A DNA stretch of 64,000 nt. Origin: Pristionchus mayeri (lineage: Eukaryota; Nematoda; Chromadorea; Rhabditida; Neodiplogasteridae). The position numbers and the translations under genes are program-made. Under the pieces are notes generated by a model, which was not told where the DNA came from, ran no database searches, and saw only the letters and a program-made list of their open reading frames with translations. Where the stretch lies: assembly GCA_036245805.1 (NCBI GenBank), contig BTRK01000006.1, positions 27,842,901 through 27,906,900 on the forward strand, in the 5' to 3' direction. Shown here piece after piece: positions 31,564-44,114 of this stretch. How positions within the stretch are numbered: the stretch's first letter is position 1; each line of letters opens with the position of its first letter.

Positions 31564-34500
31564 ATGGGTGATCAATGGACTCCTTCCATCTGGTCTGCCT
31601 CTTCTCTTCATCTTCCTCCTTCTTCAATGGCTTCTCTCATTCCGATTCCATTCTCGGGAGCTCCTCCTTCTTCTGGAGATCTCATCAAACTGGAGAAGTC
31701 TGAACCGACAGATTCCCTCCAATCTACCGTGAGTTATCCCTTTCTTTCTCCCTTTATCTCTTAGATCTGTATCCATCACTCATTGTCATTTGATTGATTT
31801 CACTCCTTTTCCTTCCTTCCTTCCTTCCATCTCTTGTCTATTCACTCCTCTATCTCACTCCTCCTTCATTTCACACTCCTTTCCCAGTTATCCTTCCTTT
31901 TCTCCTCCTCCTTACTTTTGCCTGATTCATCAATGAACTATGAACTGATATACTTTCATTTGCATTCAACAAATAGAATCATCAAAACGAAGATGATTCT
32001 TCTCTCTTCTCTCTTCTTCTCCTTCATTTCATGACCATTTTTCTTTTCTAATGTCAGTCCTTCTTCTCGAGTCTTCCCTCGTACAGAATGAATGATGGTG
32101 GTTGGGAGTGAAATATCTCCTTCTCTCCCTTCTCCCTCATCCCCTCCATTCCCTCCTGTTGGTATGGCAATAGTCAACATTTGGAAATACTTACATTTAG
32201 TTCAATCGCTTTATTATCGGAACCGAGAATCTTCTCACTCTTACCTTCGAAAATTCCGTAAACTTTTGGGATCCTGAAGTTTACCAGTTAATTGAATGAT
32301 AATCTAGGTAAATAAGGACACGGTTTCCCCTTTTGTTCGCTCTTTCTCTTCCTTGATGATTATGTCCAATTGAAGTGAGTCTCTCTCTTTCTTTCTTCCC
32401 TCATCACTCTCTCCATCAATCTCTCTCTCTCTCTTCTTCTTCCTCGTCGCAACTCACGTTTGATATATCGTGAATGGGTCGTCATTCTGACAAGTAGAAG
32501 GGAAGGACGGACTCCTCCCTTCTCTCTTCCCTTCTCCTTCCCTCACTGTGCATATGCACCTCCATCCAGATCCCCCCTGATCGACCTCAGGAGATAATCC
32601 CTCCTCTCGATGTACCAACCAGTCATCTGCCACCAGTTGTACTTGATCGGTCATCTGAGAGGAAGGTTGATCAAACCTCCCCCTCTCCCTCACTCCCCTC
32701 TCCTCTCACCTTGTAGGATCCAGAGTAGAAGTGACAGTTCATAGGAGAGCGAGTCACTCATTAATCTTCCTTCTCCTCTTCTCTCCCCCTCCCCTCCCCC
32801 CCTCCCCTCCCCCCTCCCCCCCCCCCCCCCCCCCATCTCACTCCTCTCTCCTTCCGTACTCTTCATTTCTTGGTTCCATCGTGGTGCTAACTGAGTCCCT
32901 CATCGTTCTTTCCTTCTAGAATCCCTTCCTCTTTCCTCTTTCCTTCTTTCTCTCAACAATCGATGCAATGTACAGTAGAGAGGGAGAGGCACTCTTCTTC
33001 ATCTCTCCTCCCTCTCTCATTGGCTATTACTGAGTGGAGGGGAGGAGTGGGCGGAGTCTCTCCTCCATGGCTTTCTCTCTCTCCTCCCCCTCTCTCTGCT
33101 CTCCTCTCTCTCCTTCCCTCTCCTCCCTCTGCCATCAGTGACGTAGTCTCTCGACTGATCTTCTCCTCCTCCTCTCTCTCCATCCATCCCTCGTAACTCG
33201 TCCATCTCGACAACGACGTGGTTCATCATCATCAATCGACGAGTCACTTCCAATCTCCATCCCTTTCTCCTCCTTCTCTTTCTCTTCTCAAGAGATGGCT
33301 GATCCTCCTCGGGTAAGAACTCCCAATGCAGCCAATGATGATGATGATAGACGTGTCCTGTCAAAGTGACGAAGATAGACGAGAGGTGACGAGTAGAAGG
33401 GAGACTGCCCCTCCCCCCCCCCCCCCTCCCTCCCATTGATGGCTCACTCTGATGTGAAGTGACGTCTTCATATGGGCAGTCTCATCCACTAGGTAGTCTC
33501 CTCTCTTCCTTCTTCCTCTCAATCTTCCCTCCAACTGATCCACTCATCTACACTCTCTTGATGAATGAATCCTGTCTCAACTTTATCACTACTTCACTTC
33601 ATCCATTCGCCCTTCTTCTCATTCATTTCACTTCTCATTCATTCCCTCTTCTCTTTCCTTCTCAATCAATTCTGTCAATCATTCTCATTGTCTCACTTGA
33701 TCGTGTATCCTTTTGAGTGATAAAGTGTCTGTCCCTTCCATCTCTTTTCTCCATCCATTAATTCTTCGCCTATTTACTACGGGTGAGAGTGTCGAAGGGG
33801 GGAACTCTTGCTACCAGATGATCAGTTCCTTCTTCCTTGCAGTATGGGACGGAGGGATTCGGTCCTTCTTCGGGACAGACGGGGGCCACTCCATACGATC
33901 CCTCCTTCTTCCCCTCGATGCAATATCCCGGTGGGAGTGGACACTCTTCTGATATGGGAGGGGAGACTTTCAAGCAGCAGAAGGCAGCCATATTCAGGTT
34001 AGATAGAAGGAGGTTCAGTGAGAGAGAAGTCTCTTCAGTCATCCCCTCTTCCCTCTGCTGACTTGTCTCTTCGAGAAGTGCGAACTGGCGACGTGCACTC
34101 CTCGTGATTCTTCGAGGGAAGGAACCAACGACGTCGTCTCTGCTCTCTCCTTCAACGAAGACCTCGAACAATTCAAGAAAACGGTACCCATTCCATCTCT
34201 CAATCCATTTCCATACTCGTACACACTTAACTTCGAAGCAATCGTTCTTTCTCGTTCCCCATGATCCATTGGTAGTCTGGTGATCCTCCTTCGTCTCTCT
34301 TTCCTTCCTTCATCCTCTTTAGATTCCTCCCGTATCCATTCCCTCCTCTTCTCCATCCTTCCCATTCCTTCCCTTCAGATTGTTTAGGGTGGGCATTAGC
34401 CGCTCTCTCTCTCTCTCTCTATCCCTCTATTCATCTACAATAGACTCGTTGAGGTTGGAATGAGTGAGGGAAGAGAGGGCGAACCCACAAAGGAGCACCA

Positions 34501-37500
34501 GTTAACTGCTCCCTTTCAACTCTCCCGCACAATACTGTCATATCATTAGAGTTGCCCCTTCTCTCTTTTCATTCTCTCTCCAGTAATCGATTCGAGAGGC
34601 GAGTCAAATTGAAAATGAATGAATGAGACACGGGGATCGATGGATGGACTTATTCCCTTCTTTTCTTTCTCTCAATTTACTCGATCCTTTCTCTCCCCTC
34701 CCCCCTCCCCCTCTCCTTCTCCTTCTTCCTTCATCATACAGTATACACTCACTCCACTTACTCAGCTAGAGAGAAAGAGGAAGAGAAAGGAACTGCACTT
34801 TTTTAGTCTCACTCTTCCATTGACAGAGAGAGAGCACACGTACCACGATTATGAAGGGAAAGAGAAAATATCCATTTACGGTACTCGATCGATAAGTGAC
34901 TTTATTGCAGATGGAGACTCAGAAAGCGTACTACACTCCTAACAAAGTGGTGGATGATTACATGATTGAGTACATAGCGATGCTTCGATTCCATTTGATG
35001 GAAGTGGAGAAGGTGAGAAGATAAGATTTCCCTTTGCCTCGCCCATCTCCATAACACAATGAGTCTATCTATTCCCCCTTTGAGTCACTCTCTCAATCTC
35101 ATCTCGTTGATTCCCTTTGATTCTCCCTACGGGGTGCCTCTCATTCCAACTCTCCCTCCTCCCTTTCCCCATCTTTGGAATCCGATCGTTCTTACCTGAT
35201 AGGAGTTTCATTGAGAGAGAGAGGAACAGCCAATTCGAAAGAATGAAAGGGGAGAAATCAATAGAGAATAGGGAAGAGACAATGATGGATTAAGAAAGGA
35301 AAGATAAATTAGTAGATTCCCTCTTCAGGTTCACGAACTGTGTGATAATTTCTGCCAGCGATACGTCACTTGTCTCAAGGGGAAAATGCCGATGGATATC
35401 GTGGGAGAGGAAAGGTAGGTCAAAGAATGATGTCTGTCCATAGATGGATTCCTTACAGAGCTTCGTCTTCCCAGATGTCTCCTGGAGGTTCCCCTGGTAT
35501 GAATACTCCTATGAAGTGAGTCCTCTCTCTCATCCATACTCCTTCCCTCCATCCTATCACCACGCTTCTTCCCACTCCATCCTCTGGTCTCTCATAGATT
35601 CTCTTCTCTCTCTCATCTCGTATTATCTGTCTCTCCCCGTTCACTAATGTCTCTCCCTTATGGATCTCGCTCGTTATCAGCAAAGGCTTTTTTGAATGTC
35701 CTCTCTCCTCGACACCTTTTAGCCTTCGTATCGTTCTTATCTTCCTCCCTTACCCTCTATTTGAATAGTACTCCAGCCATTTTCCACCATCATACATATC
35801 CTAGAACTTACTTTTCTCTACTCAGTAATTCATAGATGACTGGGTAAGTAACTCTACTTCTATCCTCTTACAGTAATCTTCCTCCATCTTCTTTCTTTCT
35901 ACCGTAATCTCTTCCATTTCAGTCACTACCAAGCTCCCTCTGCTCCTCCCTACGAACCTCAAACGGTGCCTCTTCCTGAGAGTTCGATGCCCCACGGATT
36001 GGAAGTGCGTTACATTTTCATTTTTCTCCATTTGTACAAACAAGCTTCTTTGCCTTGTTCTCCTCTGCTCGGATGCTCTTCACTATTCTCATTTGATAGT
36101 ACTTTTCCATCAGTCTATCCGTTCCTCCTCTAAGGTCTTCTTTCCATCCATCTACCATTTCCAAATAGTCAAAATCCCATTCATTCTCCTCTCCTCTCAA
36201 TAAGGCGCATCTTTATCTCCGTTCGTTTTGTCAACCCTTGAAATGCATCCCTCTCCTCTCCCTCTTCCTCCTTCCCCCTCTCTCTCCGCCTCCCCTCCCG
36301 TCTCTCCTTCCGATCTCCCTTATACCGTCTCCCTCCTACAGTGTGTTATCCCCTTTTTCGCAGCCTGTACTCTCCTCTTTCCTCCATATCTCTTCCCCTC
36401 TCTCCCCTCCCTTCCCTTCTCTTCCCCTCTCTCCCCTCCCTTCCCTTCTCTTCCCCTCTCCCCCCCCCCTTCCCTTCTCTCCCCTCTCTTCTTCTCTCAT
36501 TCTCTTCACTCTTCCGACCTTGTCATGGGTAGCGAATGAGACCGTATGGGAAGAGAAAGACTGTGATTAGTGAAGGGTAGATCAAACAAAGGAGGTGATT
36601 GAGAAGAAGTGTGCTCTCTCCATTTCAACCCCCTAATCATGTAGAAATTACAGGAATGGCAAGGGGGGTGGATAAGGAATGGATTGGGAGATTCCTGAGG
36701 AGGGAAGTTAGGTCGAAGTCTGCTAATGAATGACACATGACGATTCGATGAACTCGTGGGAGAGGGAAGAGAGAAGGGGAGAGGGGGGAAGGGGGGGGGG
36801 GAGAGATAGATCACCCAGTCCCGAGGGAAAGAATGAGAAAGAAGTGATCGATTGATTAGCAGCAAGGAGTCTTCTACATACAATCTATCGCAGGGATCTT
36901 CCATTCCTTTGCTGTATCAGTCTCTCTTTTATCCGCTAATTCATATCAGTCTTTCTCGTCCATTGGTTCATTTGAGTGAGGGAGGAAGAGGACCAATCGG
37001 ACACTTTATGTCCTCATTTTATAGTAGTAGGAGGATGGGGAGAGGGATACGGTAGAAGAGAGAAGAGAGGGCAGGTCCCTTCCAATTGTGACTCGAGGTG
37101 ATCGGGTGAAATGATTCGATTGTCGATGGGTAAGAGTGACTGTTATCTCTTCTCTTCTTTCTACCCACTCTCCCTTCCTCCCCTTGACTCTTCCCTCTCC
37201 GCCTTCCTCGCCATTCCTCCTCTCTTCTTCACTCTCCTCCTTTCCTCTCACCTTCCCTCCAGATTCGATCTAACGATAGGGGAAGAGAATGGGAGAAGAA
37301 TCGACTCCTTATCGTTCCCACCAAAGAAGAGAAACAAAGAATAAGAAAGTGTTCAGTGCAACGAAAATGTGAAGGGATTTGAGAATATGAAGAAATATAG
37401 TGAAAAGTGTCTCTTTAAGTCTCTGGGAGGAATGGCCTCTTCGTCGTATGGATTGACTCCTCTGGGCGTCTCATCTGATGGCCTCACGTCTTCTTCATCT

Positions 37501-40500
37501 TCGATGCTCCCTTTAGCAATGGACGGATCTCTTCTGGCAGTGGGAGGTCACTCGTCCCATTCCAATACTCAAGCTGCCCCTCTGTCGATGTCTCATCCCC
37601 CTCCGATGGGACCTAGTCCAACTCTTCATCCTCTCCATTCCGTTCCAAGTCCATCTGCAAGGTATTCAATCCATTCCTTTCCCTTCTATCTACTCCGTTT
37701 CAGTTCCTCTGGAGGGAATCGTAATGCATCGACTCCCCTCTTCGATTCATCCATCATCAATCCCAATCCAGCTTCCATCGATAGCACGGAGACTGGTGAG
37801 AAGAGAGAGTTGAGAGAGATTCGAAAGGGGAACAATACCAGCATCTACCCCTTCCATTTCACTACCTATCCATTCATTCACGCTAAATACCACTAACCAG
37901 CATGGCGCACTATGTGTTGCTGCTTATTGTGATGAAGTCTTTGTTATGAATTGTGGTGTTCGCTTGTCTTTCTTCGGAATCTTCCCTTCTCCTCTGTTCA
38001 TTCATTCTGTCACTCATCTTCTCCCTCTCTGGAATGTCGTCTGAATCCCCCATGGAATGGATGGACTCTCTTATGCTTTCTATTCCATCTCCTCTCCCAT
38101 TCTCTCCCACTTCTTCATTTCACGGCTCGCATCACTTTCTGGAGATGACAGTCTCAATCTCGAGAGACTCCTTCCTCCCCTTCCTCCCCTTCCCCTTCCC
38201 CTTCCCCTTTCCATTCCCAATCCTCCTCCATCTCAGTCTCAATGGAATATCTGGATGTCTCATCATCTTCATCATCACTTCTCTATCCTCCTCTCTCCTC
38301 CGTCGTCTCGATCACTCATCACTCGTCCTCCTCTTCCCTTCTCACTCCTCTTCCATCGTCCTCTTCACTGCTCTTCCATCCATCTGATCCTCACTCCAAT
38401 CCTTCTCTCGTCCCAGATTCTCCTGATTCCGAGAGAAGATCTCTAGCCAGTAAGAAGAGGGGAATCTTCCCCAAGGCTGCCACCAATGCAATGAGGAATT
38501 GGCTCTTCAAGCATCTAACGGTCAGAATTATTCTATTCTCCATTACTTCGCTCTTTGATCTCCCGTCGCGAATACTGTTGTGGCTTACTGTAAGAAGCGC
38601 GAGTGTGGGTCGTTGATTGAATCATTGCATCTCTAACACAAGTGTTCACTAGCACAGTCTCCCTTCCTCAGTTGATCTTTGATCTTCTTAGTTGTACTCT
38701 TTCTTTCTCTTCTCAGTTCCTCCTTGGTTCTCTTCTTCTATCTTCTCCCCATCGAGGGAGGACTTGATTTATCGCTTTTGTGTGGCTACTCAACTGACCA
38801 TCCAACACGACTAACACACTACCGATTCGAGTGAAATGGAAGGGGGGGGAGGGGGAGGGGAGGGGGTGAGAAGGGGGGAGGAGTAGGATGGCTAGGATCG
38901 AATGGGTTCAGGGGACGAATCCTCCTCGATGTGTGGATCGAACGAAGACGGGAGAGAATCAGTGACGAGTGATTGTACTGGAGGAGGGAAGAGGAAGGTC
39001 CCCAAGGTCTTCTCAAAGGAGGCTATCACCAAATTCCGATCCTGGTTATTCCAGCATTTGACGGTGAGTAGGGATGAATAGGAGGGGGAGATGGCCCCTC
39101 TAGTGATATCTCTCTCGGTCCCTTCGGAGTCCTCGAGGGAGCACTTCATCTCTTCCTCTCCTTCACTTATCTCTTCTTCCTTCCTCTGCTACCCACAATT
39201 CAAATAAATCTGAGGGAAACGACGGAAATCCGCTTTGAAATAGGGGACAATGGAAGCAATTAAGAGTCACACTAATGAGATTTATCGCGAAATCGATAGA
39301 GGTTAATGTGATAAGAGGAGTTAACGAGAGTAGAGTTGATTAAGAAGAGTGGATATGGGGTAAGGAGAGGGTAGACTGGAGATTACAGTAGATACCCTTC
39401 CATAAGCCCCTCTTGATGTAGTCGAGTGAATCGAGAGGAGAGAAGGTGTAAACTTACACCAATCACTTCCAATTCCCTCTTCCCTTATCTCTAATATTCT
39501 CCGCCGGCGGATACAATAGGTAGATTGAGCTACTGAAGAGTGAAAGAAGAAGAATGGAAAGATTTCTACAGCTCAGATTCCTGATTGTCAAATTACCAAA
39601 CACGAGAATCAATTTAGTCCACTTTATTTTGGGTATTTGTGAAAGCATTCCGATATTCATCTCATTTCAGCACCCATACCCGTCTGAAGAACAGAAAAAG
39701 CAACTGGCGAATGAGACTGGACTCACGATTCTGCAAGTGAACAATTGGTTAGTTGATCTTTGATCTTCCTCGATGGGTACGCTTTGTGGATTGCCTCGAA
39801 AGCTGTCACTACCACACTACTAGTCTGCTCATTCTCTTCTTCTCTTTCCTCTCGAATCCAATCATTAATGAGGTTTTCTATTAATTAATGAGAGTGAGTC
39901 TATTGACTGATGGATGACTTGTCTCGCTGACCACACGTGTCCCCCTCTCTTCCATCAATCCCCCCTTCTCACGGTTTTATCCTACTGCAACAGAGATTGA
40001 TAGGAAGAAGTGCTATGTGAAGAGTGTGGATATCTGAGGGGAGGAGGAAAGATGTGGGAAAGGAAGCGTCAGGGGGAATAATAGGATGCGATTAGAATGG
40101 AGATGAAGGATTGAGAAGATTTGCCAATCTAGACGATTAATTCTCTCTCTCTCTCTCCGTTCTCGTCACCCTCTCAATCTATCGTTTGCACACGCAAAGT
40201 GTATGAAGAGCAGTTTAGTCTTTGTTCCGAGAGAAAGAAAGAGAAGGGAGGGAAGGGGGGGGGAGGGGAAGGAGAAGGGATAAGTATACCTCATAATTGC
40301 AGTCTATTGAGATGAGAAGTGAACGAGTCTATCCCCTCATTCCACACCATTTCGGAAAGAGAAGGGATACGGTAGTTTAGGATAGGATGAGACTCAGTGA
40401 GAAATCAGCTAGTAGAATGCACCAATTGTGAATGTTTATGGTCGAGGGATTCTGGTAATTGACTATGATACGGGTTGAATGGGAACTCGAGTGGATTCTA

Positions 40501-40694
40501 ATGGAGATTGGAAAGGACCACCCAGTGGTCGGGAAAGATCAAAGGAATAAGGAGAGAGAACACTCGAAGATTTATGACGAGCACTGACTAGAAGATACTT
40601 GTTTCTTCTGTTTCTTCATTGACTCTGCCCTTGATATTCGAGACATTTTTCTTGCTGGCCTTATCAGCTTTATCTTGTATTTTGTGGGTTCTGA

Positions 40695-40743
<49 letters not shown>

Positions 40744-42499
40744 CGTATGGCAAAAGAGAGAGAGGGAAGGAGGAGGGGGAGAGAGGGGAATGGTACACTG
40801 CAGAGGGGAGAGAAGGAGCACAGCCTTGGAATGATGGATGGATACAGCTGGCGAGGGTGACAGCAGAGGGAGAGAAGGAAGGAGAGAGAGAGGGGGAGAG
40901 GAGGGAGGGGGAGAGGAGGGAGGGGGAGAAGCGACCGAGCCACCCCTTTCTTAGCCACCAAACCACTGAAATCAGAAGGAGTCGACAATGTGGATTGGGT
41001 GAGAATGGAGGAAGGGAAATTGATTTGATCTCTCGATGGTTAGCCTTCTTCCATTGTATCTCTTCACTTGATCTCGAAGGTGCTAAATGGAGCGGGATTA
41101 AGTGACTCTTTAATGGGATGGAGATGCAACGCAACAGGGAGGGAACTGTTTTATGAGTCGAGTCAGAGGTCGTAACTGATTTGATGGGAAGATTTATGAA
41201 CTGTTTAGATGGATATCAGGGAGGGCTGGAGGGAACTTACGAGGGGATGGGAGAGAGAAGAGAAGTTAGGAAGGGAAGATGAGTGAGAGAAGAAATGCGA
41301 CCATCTACTTATAAGAAGGGACCGATTACAGGCATATTATAATTATCTAAAACTAATCCGGGTATATCTTTTAGCAGTTTTTGTATTCTTGGGGGAATTG
41401 AATTTCAACGATGGAAGACGCCTGTCTCCTCCTTCTCCTTCTCCTTTTCACTGCTCTCCTTCAGGTTCATCAATGCTCGTCGTCGAATAGTTCAACCGAT
41501 GATCGACCAATCGAATCGAGCTGGTCGAGGGGGTCCTCAAGTGAATTCATTCAGAGGAAGGAGGAGGGAAAGGGACAGTTCGTCCCCTCCTACTGATAAT
41601 GGAGCTACTCCGATTAATCCCAACGGTAAGTGGACATACGAATGGCGAGTACGGTAGAGGGGGGGGGGGGGGGGGCGGACAATCGCACAACGGACAATCG
41701 CACAACGGATCACCATTCGCTGGAGCTTTGACCAAGCTACTTGCGAGTTGTTCCATTTTCATTAGTAGACCCTGTACTACAGCACCCTGATTAGATCTCC
41801 TAATTAGGCGGTCTTGAGTTTCTCTCTTCACCAATGTATAGGGGTTCATGGTTCAAAATTGAGAATTTGAGTGGAAAATCATGGTTAGATAAACACCCAT
41901 ACCAAAACGACACCCATGTTACTCGGTAAGAGTAGTTCATAGGCTAATATAATACCAAATGGTTACGGCATTTGGTGTTTATCTAACCTTGAATTTCTTA
42001 CCAAATTCACAATTTTAGATACGTTGGTGAAGAGTGAAACTCAAGACCGCCTAATTAGGAGATCTAATTAGGGTGATGTAGTAGAGGGTCTACTAATGAC
42101 AATGGAACAACTCGCAAGTAGCTTGGTCAAAGCTCCAACGAACGGCGATCCGTTGTGCGATTGTCCGTTGTGCGATTGTCCGCCCCCCCCCCCCCCCGGT
42201 AGAGCGCATCAGTTCTCGATCGAATGGCGAGTACGGTAGAGAGGAATCAGTTCTCGATCATCTACCGTAATCTTGCAGAGACGACTCCTTACTCTCCGGA
42301 TGTAGCATCCTCCGTTGCTCCTCCAATGGTGTATCCCTCTGGGGATCTCTCGTACATGCGTCAATCCCTTTCCTTCCCCTATCCTTCCTTCAATCCTTCG
42401 ATGGCAACTCCCTTCATGATGCCATCCATGCTCCCTTCTGCTACTTTCCCATGGCCAATCGATGGATTGGGAACTGCCAATATCACTCAGATGGATTGA
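31564..42499 (+). CDS. unc-62: Meis/Homothorax/UNC-62 TALE homeodomain transcription factor
   Basis: Exons 31564-31728, 33843-33997, 34039-34183, 34911-35012, 35329-35414, 35459-35515, 35923-36004, 37420-37661, 37704-37795, then one of two alternatives (38417-38520 or 38912-39063), then 39671-39747, 41465-41625, 42279-42499 (stop). All phases close: 562 residues with the first alternative, 578 with the second. The Meis N-domain (PBC/Exd partner binding) is in exons 2-5: [54 protein letters not shown]. The homeodomain has the three-residue TALE extension ([10 protein letters not shown]), then [10 protein letters not shown] split by an intron from [20 protein letters not shown]. The nuclear DNA-binding role is family knowledge. 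The C-terminus is Ser/Pro/Met-rich. Introns with repeated ctaccgtaat motifs flank several exons. Earlier alternative starts cannot be excluded. Confidence 0.95.
38417..38520 (+). other. unc-62: Homeodomain exon version A (canonical) of the Meis gene
   Basis: The exon receives one base from the upstream exon (phase 1) and ends on a codon boundary. It encodes [20 protein letters not shown] then KHLT, nearly the classic Meis N-terminal arm and helix 1 (KKRGIFPK...WLFQHLT). Acceptor tcccag, donor gtcaga. Confidence 0.92.
38912..39063 (+). other. unc-62: Homeodomain exon version B (divergent) of the Meis gene
   Basis: Acceptor gggttcag gives the same entering phase as version A; the exon also ends on a codon boundary (donor gtgagt). 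It encodes an acidic Ser-rich lead, then [20 protein letters not shown] and SWLFQHLT. Length 152 nt against 104 nt, equal modulo 3. Including both would shift the frame, so only one can be used per mRNA. The minor-groove arm and helix 1 differ strongly while the end of helix 1 is conserved. Confidence 0.85.
40697..40740. repeat. (GA)n microsatellite in a Meis intron
   Basis: About 22 uninterrupted GA units within the 1.7-kb intron between the third homeodomain exon (39671-39747) and the recognition-helix exon (41465). Purine-rich flanks continue to about 40940. Confidence 0.9.
41660..42196. mobile_element. Foldback element with G-run ends in the last Meis intron
   Basis: A 537-bp near-perfect inverted repeat. 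Each end starts with about 16 G (C on the other side), then two direct copies of ggacaatcgcacaac. Arms of about 240 bp follow (gaccaagctacttgcgagtt / aactcgcaagtagcttggtc), then a central loop near 41900-41970. An 8-bp duplication cggtagag at 41652-41659 and 42197-42204 marks the target, suggesting an 8-bp-TSD superfamily such as hAT. A tandem duplication of flanking sequence (atcagttctcgatc) lies just right of the insertion. It must be spliced out of the homeobox pre-mRNA. Confidence 0.85.
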
Positions 42500-43642
42500 A
42501 TTCCTCTTCTCCCTTCTCTCAGATGAAGTCATCTTCGACTACTGCTCACTCCAATCTGGTCCACACTCTTTATAGATATTTAATCGAACTTTACGCATCC
42601 CTTTGAATGAGCTTATTGTGGATTGTCCCCTCCTGTACACCTTCCTTTCATCCCTTCGTACTCTTCCCTCTACTCTCTTCATAGTACTTCTTCATAGGTA
42701 AATATAGATGTAAATTCGCCTTTTCAAGCCCATTCGCTTACATTGCCTATGATCGATGTTTCTTCAATCACTACAGTATGCTCACATTGATCTACCGTAA
42801 TCCCCTACCGATGGATCTATCTCATGGACTTCTCCCTTCTCTTCCAATCAACTAATTTCTTTCGTTCCATGACTTCTCACTCTCTGTTCCTCTATCAATT
42901 CAATCCTTTTCTTCAGCTGTTTCACAATCGTTGCGAGATCCAATCCATATTTCTATGTTCCACTCGTTAATCTGTTCACATATACGAGAGTGCAGGGTTA
43001 CTCTTCCTTCTGTTTCTATTTCTTTACTCTGAATACATCCATGGGTAACGTGTTTCATTCGATTCTTTCAGATCGAGGAGCATAAATTTATTAGAATGTT
43101 GACAGTTTCATTGCACACATGATATGCAAGAAGAGTGATAAGAAGTAAAGGGAGAAGGGGACTCACGAATTTCTCATTTGACCTACCTTCTCTGTCTCTA
43201 TTCGCCAATTCATAGTCAATGCTGAGCTGTCAATCAAAATGGAAGCAAATTAAATGGAAGGAGGAAGACAATTTAGGGGAAGAGGGGTATTGAGCAGAGA
43301 AGGATGAACTACCACCACAGTCCTCTTTCAAAGGGGATCGGCATTAAAAATGAAAAAATAGAACCACTTTGTGGGAACATTTCATTCATTTCATCCACGA
43401 GAGTTTCTCGTGATATATTACTGATTTCTAGTTTTATGATCCTGCGACGGAAATTTATGGGTTGAATGAGATTACGAAAAGAAAGAAAATGTGAGAAAGC
43501 ATGATAGGCATGGAGGAAGGGATCAAACTATCGCTCATATTAACACCAAAAATAGTTCAGCTGGTTAATAGAGGCCAGAATGGGACCCTCGAAGCGTAGA
43601 TAGAGGATGAAATATCAAGATCAGAGGTTAGTGATTCCCACG
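42500..43642. other. 3' flank of the Meis gene, no further gene seen
   Basis: Probable 3' UTR and intergenic DNA between convergent genes. Another ctaccgtaat motif occurs at 42793. No poly(A) signal can be chosen with confidence. Confidence 0.45.
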
Positions 43643-44110
43643 TTAGTACATATTAGGAGATGGAGCAGACATAGTGAGATGAGAAGGAGGAGATTGTGCT
43701 GCCACAGGGGACGATGATCTTTCCTTCTTCGGGCGAAGGAAAGACCTGGAAGCTTTGCTAGTAATATATTAGTGAATAAGAACAAAATACTAATGACTAC
43801 CGCTCATCAGTTGTAGCCTTCTTCTTCTTGGTCTCCTCCTCCTTCCCCTCATTCGCCTCTTCGGCGCCTTTCACTTTATCCCGAGAAACCTTTCACTTTA
43901 TCCCGAGATGCATTTCGTGAGGGTCTCGTCCTCTGAATCCCCTCCTTTGGGGACAAAAATATGATGGAGCTAGGAGAAAGGAATTCATCTAATCGATACT
44001 TAGGCATTATGTTCTCAGGCGAGACGGTTCTCTCGGTCACTTCTGGAGCTGAGCCAACAGATGAGAAGAATCGGCAGCAGAGTATAGCCTTCCTCCCTCC
44101 TCCGACCACC
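43643..44110 (-). CDS. 3' end of an unidentified minus-strand gene, Lys/Ser-rich C-terminus
   Basis: Last exon 43757-43643 (KASRSFLRPKKERSSSPVAA..., stop TAA) joins in phase to an exon ending at 43801 that encodes DKVKGAEEANEGKEEETKKK. Upstream the reading frame is disturbed by a 22-bp tandem duplication (ctcgggataaagtgaaaggt unit, about 43876-43921). Before it, frames such as SAPEVTERTVSPENIMPK (near 44060-44010) look coding. The highly charged tail suggests a nuclear or cytoskeletal protein, but I do not recognise it. Whether the gene is intact is unclear. Confidence 0.45.
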
Positions 44111-44114
44111 CATT

